Source: Clostridia bacterium (GTDB taxonomy: Bacteria; Bacillota; Clostridia; Lachnospirales; Cellulosilyticaceae). From it: 8,808 nt of DNA. Under the pieces are notes generated by a model. The model did no database searches, was not told the origin of the DNA, and worked only from the letters and a program-made list of their open reading frames with translations. Positions 6,293 through 8,808 of this stretch are shown piece by piece. Each line of letters starts with the position of its first letter. Within the stretch, counting starts at the first letter, position 1. A program made the translations under genes and the position numbers. Location of the stretch: NCBI GenBank assembly GCA_029256345.1, contig JAQSYC010000058.1:1-8808 (forward strand). The letters run 5' to 3'.

Positions 6293-8434
6293 ATGAAAAA
6301 AATAAATTGGGATAGAGAGTCTGTTGCCTATAAATTGACAATATTTATGAGCATCATTATCCTTGGGCAATCCCTGCTTCTGATAGGGACTTTAGTAGCG
6401 GGGGGCGTCTTAAAACAGGCAGAAGAAACTGCCTTCAAATCTTTTTACGAAAAGGTGAACAACCGTAAGGATTATTTGCAAAGGGAAATGAAAAACCGCT
6501 GGACCAATATGAAGCCCTATACCGAAGAAATATCAGAAACCCTTAATATTTTTAGTCATAACGCCATTGCTTTCAAAGAAAGCCGAGAAACTTTTTTTGA
6601 TCAGTGTGCACCGGTACTTATTGCGATGCTCAGGACAACAATGGTTACGGGAACTTTTGTGATACTAAATGATGAGTTTTCAGGTGCAGATGCACACTCT
6701 GCCTTATATTTTAGAGATTATGACCCATTGCTTAATGATAAGAGTAATAAGGACTTATATCTCGTTATAGGTTCTCCGGAAATCTCAAAAAAGTGGCAGA
6801 TTCCTATGGAAGGGTCCTGGAAGTACAGTTTATTCCTAAACAAGGAAAATGAGGACTTTTATTATAAGCCCTATAACAATGCGGATTTAAGCAGTAATGC
6901 TGATTTTTTAGGCTATTGGAGTAAACCCTTTCAATTAGTGCCCAATGATTTAAAAATTATTACCTATACTATGCCGCTGTTTGATAAACAAGGTCAGCTT
7001 TATGGTGTCATTGGCATTGAAATAACAGAAAGCTATTTAAATAGCTTTCTGCCAGCTACGGATCTGGCACCCCAAGATTCACTAGGTTATCTTATCGGTA
7101 TTCAAAATGAAGGGGAAAATCAAATACAACCGCTTATTATGAATGGAGCACTCCAAAAACGAATGATCCGAGAGGATGAGGCCTTCTTTTTTGTAAGTGA
7201 GGATCAGGATGCTAATATTTATTTGCTTAATAATCACAATAGCAAGGATAATGTGTATGCTTGTGTAGAAAAAATGGGGCTTTATTATGATCATACCCCG
7301 TTTGTCGGAGAACAGTGGTACTTGATTGGAATGATGGAGCAAAAAAACCTTTTGGTTTTTATTGAGAACTTGAAAAAAATCCTTTTGACTTCATTTCTAG
7401 GCTGTATGCTTATAGGAGGTGTGGGTGGATATTTTGTTATTTACCAGTTTACAAAACCTATTGTAAATTTGGCAAAGAGAGTGCGCCAATCAGATATAGA
7501 CGGTACGACAGAATTTGGTAAGATAGGACTTACTGAAATTGATGATTTGTCCAGCGCAATACAAGTTTCGAACAAAAATCTACTGGAGTCTACCCTAAAG
7601 ATGTCACAAATTATCAATCTCGTGGATATCTCTATTGGAGCCTTCGAATACAAAGAAAAATCCAGACGGGTCTTTGCAACAGACCGCCTCAAGACGATTC
7701 TTTTATTAACGGATGAGGAGGCTGTAAAGCTCTACCAACACAAAGGGTTATTTGTTGAGAAGCTGCAACAGATATTGAGCAAACCAGAGCCAGAAGAAGA
7801 GGATATTTATAAGGTTGGCGACTTGACTCCCAAATGGATAAAGATTAAAATGCTTGTGAATAAAGACAGCACAATTGGTGTAGCCATTGATGTGACAGAA
7901 GAGATTGAAGAAAAAAACAAGATTAAATTAGATAGAGACCATGACGCTCTGACAAAATTGTATAATCGCAGGGGATTTGAACAGCAAATCCAATTGAGAC
8001 TAAAGAATAGGAACCTGCACATAGCGGCACTTATTATGTTGGATTTGGATTATCTTAAACATATTAATGATAACTATGGCCATAAATGGGGGGATATTTA
8101 CATAAAAACCACAGCGGAACTGCTGGCCCAATTCAGTGAGGACAGATGTATTGTCGGGCGCCGTTCGGGAGATGAATTTTATGTATTTTTATATGGATTT
8201 GATAACAAAGAAGAAATAAGAAGGCTGGTACAACAGTTTTATAAAGCACTTAACACACACACAATCACCTTCCCGGAGGGTATCCAAAGAGAGATTATGA
8301 TTTCTGCAGGACTCGCTTGGTACACTGGGGATAAACAGGAATATGATGAACTCATACACTGCGCGGACTTAGCTTTATATGAAGCAAAAAATGCACATAA
8401 AGGGCAGCTATGTGAATTTCAAGGAGAATCTTAG
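6293..8434 (+). CDS. Membrane diguanylate cyclase: dCache-like sensor, PAS-like domain, GGDEF
   Basis: A 713-residue protein that makes c-di-GMP from two GTP. The ATG at 6293 follows AGGAAGG (6275-6281) at 11 bases. TM1 is at about 16-39 and TM2 at about 361-384. The roughly 320 residues between them are extracellular and dCache-like, including YTMPLFDKQGQLYGVIGIEI (225-244), a Cache signature strand. A HAMP-like linker (386-430) and a PAS-like region (about 436-535, ending WIKIKMLVNKDSTIGVAIDVTEE) lead into the cyclase. The GGDEF domain has DALTKLYNRRGF (551-562), LDLDYLKHINDNYGH (583-597; metal ligand Asp584, guanine contacts Asn592 and Asp601) and an RSGDEF active site (624-629), where Ser replaces the first Gly. 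SGDEF variants are known in active cyclases, so activity is likely. The RxxD inhibitory site expected at 616-619 is absent (EDRC). There is no EAL or HD-GYP domain. Close coupling to the upstream lipoprotein suggests they form one sensory pair. Confidence 0.9.
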   Translation: MKKINWDRESVAYKLTIFMSIIILGQSLLLIGTLVAGGVLKQAEETAFKSFYEKVNNRKDYLQREMKNRWTNMKPYTEEISETLNIFSHNAIAFKESRETFFDQCAPVLIAMLRTTMVTGTFVILNDEFSGADAHSALYFRDYDPLLNDKSNKDLYLVIGSPEISKKWQIPMEGSWKYSLFLNKENEDFYYKPYNNADLSSNADFLGYWSKPFQLVPNDLKIITYTMPLFDKQGQLYGVIGIEITESYLNSFLPATDLAPQDSLGYLIGIQNEGENQIQPLIMNGALQKRMIREDEAFFFVSEDQDANIYLLNNHNSKDNVYACVEKMGLYYDHTPFVGEQWYLIGMMEQKNLLVFIENLKKILLTSFLGCMLIGGVGGYFVIYQFTKPIVNLAKRVRQSDIDGTTEFGKIGLTEIDDLSSAIQVSNKNLLESTLKMSQIINLVDISIGAFEYKEKSRRVFATDRLKTILLLTDEEAVKLYQHKGLFVEKLQQILSKPEPEEEDIYKVGDLTPKWIKIKMLVNKDSTIGVAIDVTEEIEEKNKIKLDRDHDALTKLYNRRGFEQQIQLRLKNRNLHIAALIMLDLDYLKHINDNYGHKWGDIYIKTTAELLAQFSEDRCIVGRRSGDEFYVFLYGFDNKEEIRRLVQQFYKALNTHTITFPEGIQREIMISAGLAWYTGDKQEYDELIHCADLALYEAKNAHKGQLCEFQGES

Positions 8435-8475
8435 CCAGTGGTTAAGGTTCTTCTTGGATAATTGCCACAACTGGC
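8434..8475 (+). repeat. Inverted repeat between the cyclase and deacetylase genes
   Basis: GCCAGT (8434-8439) pairs with ACTGGC (8470-8475), and GG 8440-8441 can pair with CC 8465-8466 across a 3-base bulge. The left arm begins at the last base of the cyclase stop codon. There is no T-run after it, so it is more likely an mRNA structure or processing site within an operon than a terminator. Confidence 0.3.
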
Positions 8476-8508
8476 ATCATATGATAAAGTAGACAAGGAG
8501 TTATTAAA

Positions 8509-8808
8509 ATGGAAAAGATACAAAATTTTAGTGTTTTAATGTACCATGAGATTATTCAAAAAGAGGATTTTAAGTATGGCAGCTATAAGGGGATAAAGGT
8601 TCAGTCCGGCGATAAAGATAGATTGCCACCGGTTTTATTTACTTATCTGGAGGCTTTTAAGGAGCAGATGAAGTATCTGTACGAGGAGGGTTATGTAACC
8701 CTTACCTTACAAGACCTTATTGATTTTTATTATAAGGGTAAATCGTTGCCAGAAAAAGCAGTACTGCTGACCTTTGATGATTTGTATCAGTCTGTTCTGA
8801 CTTATGCT
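8509..8808 (+). CDS. Polysaccharide deacetylase family protein (NodB fold), N-terminal part
   Basis: Exactly 100 codons are visible; the gene runs off the right edge. The ATG at 8509 follows AAGGAG at 8495-8500 with 8-base spacing. The protein opens with FSVLMYHEI (7-15), the first strand of carbohydrate esterase 4 enzymes of the PgaB/IcaB-like type. Then come FKEQMKYLYEEGYVTLTLQDLIDF (50-73), the usual 'F..QM..L...GY..L...DL', and VLLTFDDLYQS (85-95), the metal-site motif TFDD with Asp90 and Asp91. The common Gly after DD is Leu here. These zinc- or metal-dependent enzymes remove N- or O-acetyl groups from glycans such as poly-GlcNAc, peptidoglycan or xylan. No signal peptide or TM helix is visible, unusual for an enzyme of surface glycans, so it may act inside the cell or be anchored by later residues. 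It lies 74 bases after the cyclase gene and is probably in the same transcription unit. Confidence 0.85.
   Translation, partial: MEKIQNFSVLMYHEIIQKEDFKYGSYKGIKVQSGDKDRLPPVLFTYLEAFKEQMKYLYEEGYVTLTLQDLIDFYYKGKSLPEKAVLLTFDDLYQSVLTYA

Noticed and set aside
8435..8508. c-di-GMP riboswitch before the deacetylase gene
   Set aside because: The gap is only 74 bases and shows none of the conserved GEMM-I core segments; the GCCAGT/ACTGGC repeat alone is not evidence.

Overview
The window looks like chromosomal DNA from a low-GC, Gram-positive anaerobe of the Clostridia. The AT-rich base composition, strong AGGAG-type ribosome binding sites, use of TTG and GTG starts, a lipoprotein solute-binding protein, and multi-domain signalling proteins of the 7TM-DISM and dCache-GGDEF kinds all fit. 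A cellulolytic Lachnospirales relative such as Cellulosilyticum is plausible, but that is a guess from protein style and not a database result.

Layout. On the minus strand, bases 1-629 hold the N-terminal part of an ATP-dependent Lon protease, running off the left edge. Upstream of it, at 717-1280, lies a TetR/AcrR-type repressor. A near-palindromic operator sits inside the tetR promoter (1305-1326), and a close copy (17 of 22 bases) sits in front of lon (652-673). The simplest reading is that the repressor controls itself and lon. On the plus strand, 1491-4574 encodes a 1027-residue membrane sensor kinase: a jelly-roll-like extracellular domain, a seven-helix 7TM-DISM region, a HisKA/HATPase kinase, a receiver, and then a second kinase of the LytS/YesM type. 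Next come a lipoprotein solute-binding protein (4801-6267), a two-TM dCache/PAS-like/GGDEF diguanylate cyclase (6293-8434) and the start of a polysaccharide deacetylase (8509 to the right edge).

How the genes may work together. The solute-binding lipoprotein has no ABC permease or ATPase next to it. It lies 25 bases upstream of a cyclase with a large extracellular sensor, and both follow a receptor kinase whose outer domain has a sugar-binding fold. This suggests a sensory module: an extracellular ligand, perhaps a carbohydrate, is read by the lipoprotein and the two receptors and converted into c-di-GMP and phosphotransfer signals. The deacetylase is a possible output acting on cell-surface or secreted glycans. 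No DNA-binding response regulator for the kinase is present in the window.

Regulation. Good sigma-A-type promoters are visible for tetR and the kinase, and a fair one for the solute-binding protein. The last has a perfect 7-base inverted repeat just upstream and a 9-codon leader ORF whose stop overlaps the ribosome binding site. No convincing intrinsic terminator, RNA gene, IS element or CRISPR array was seen.
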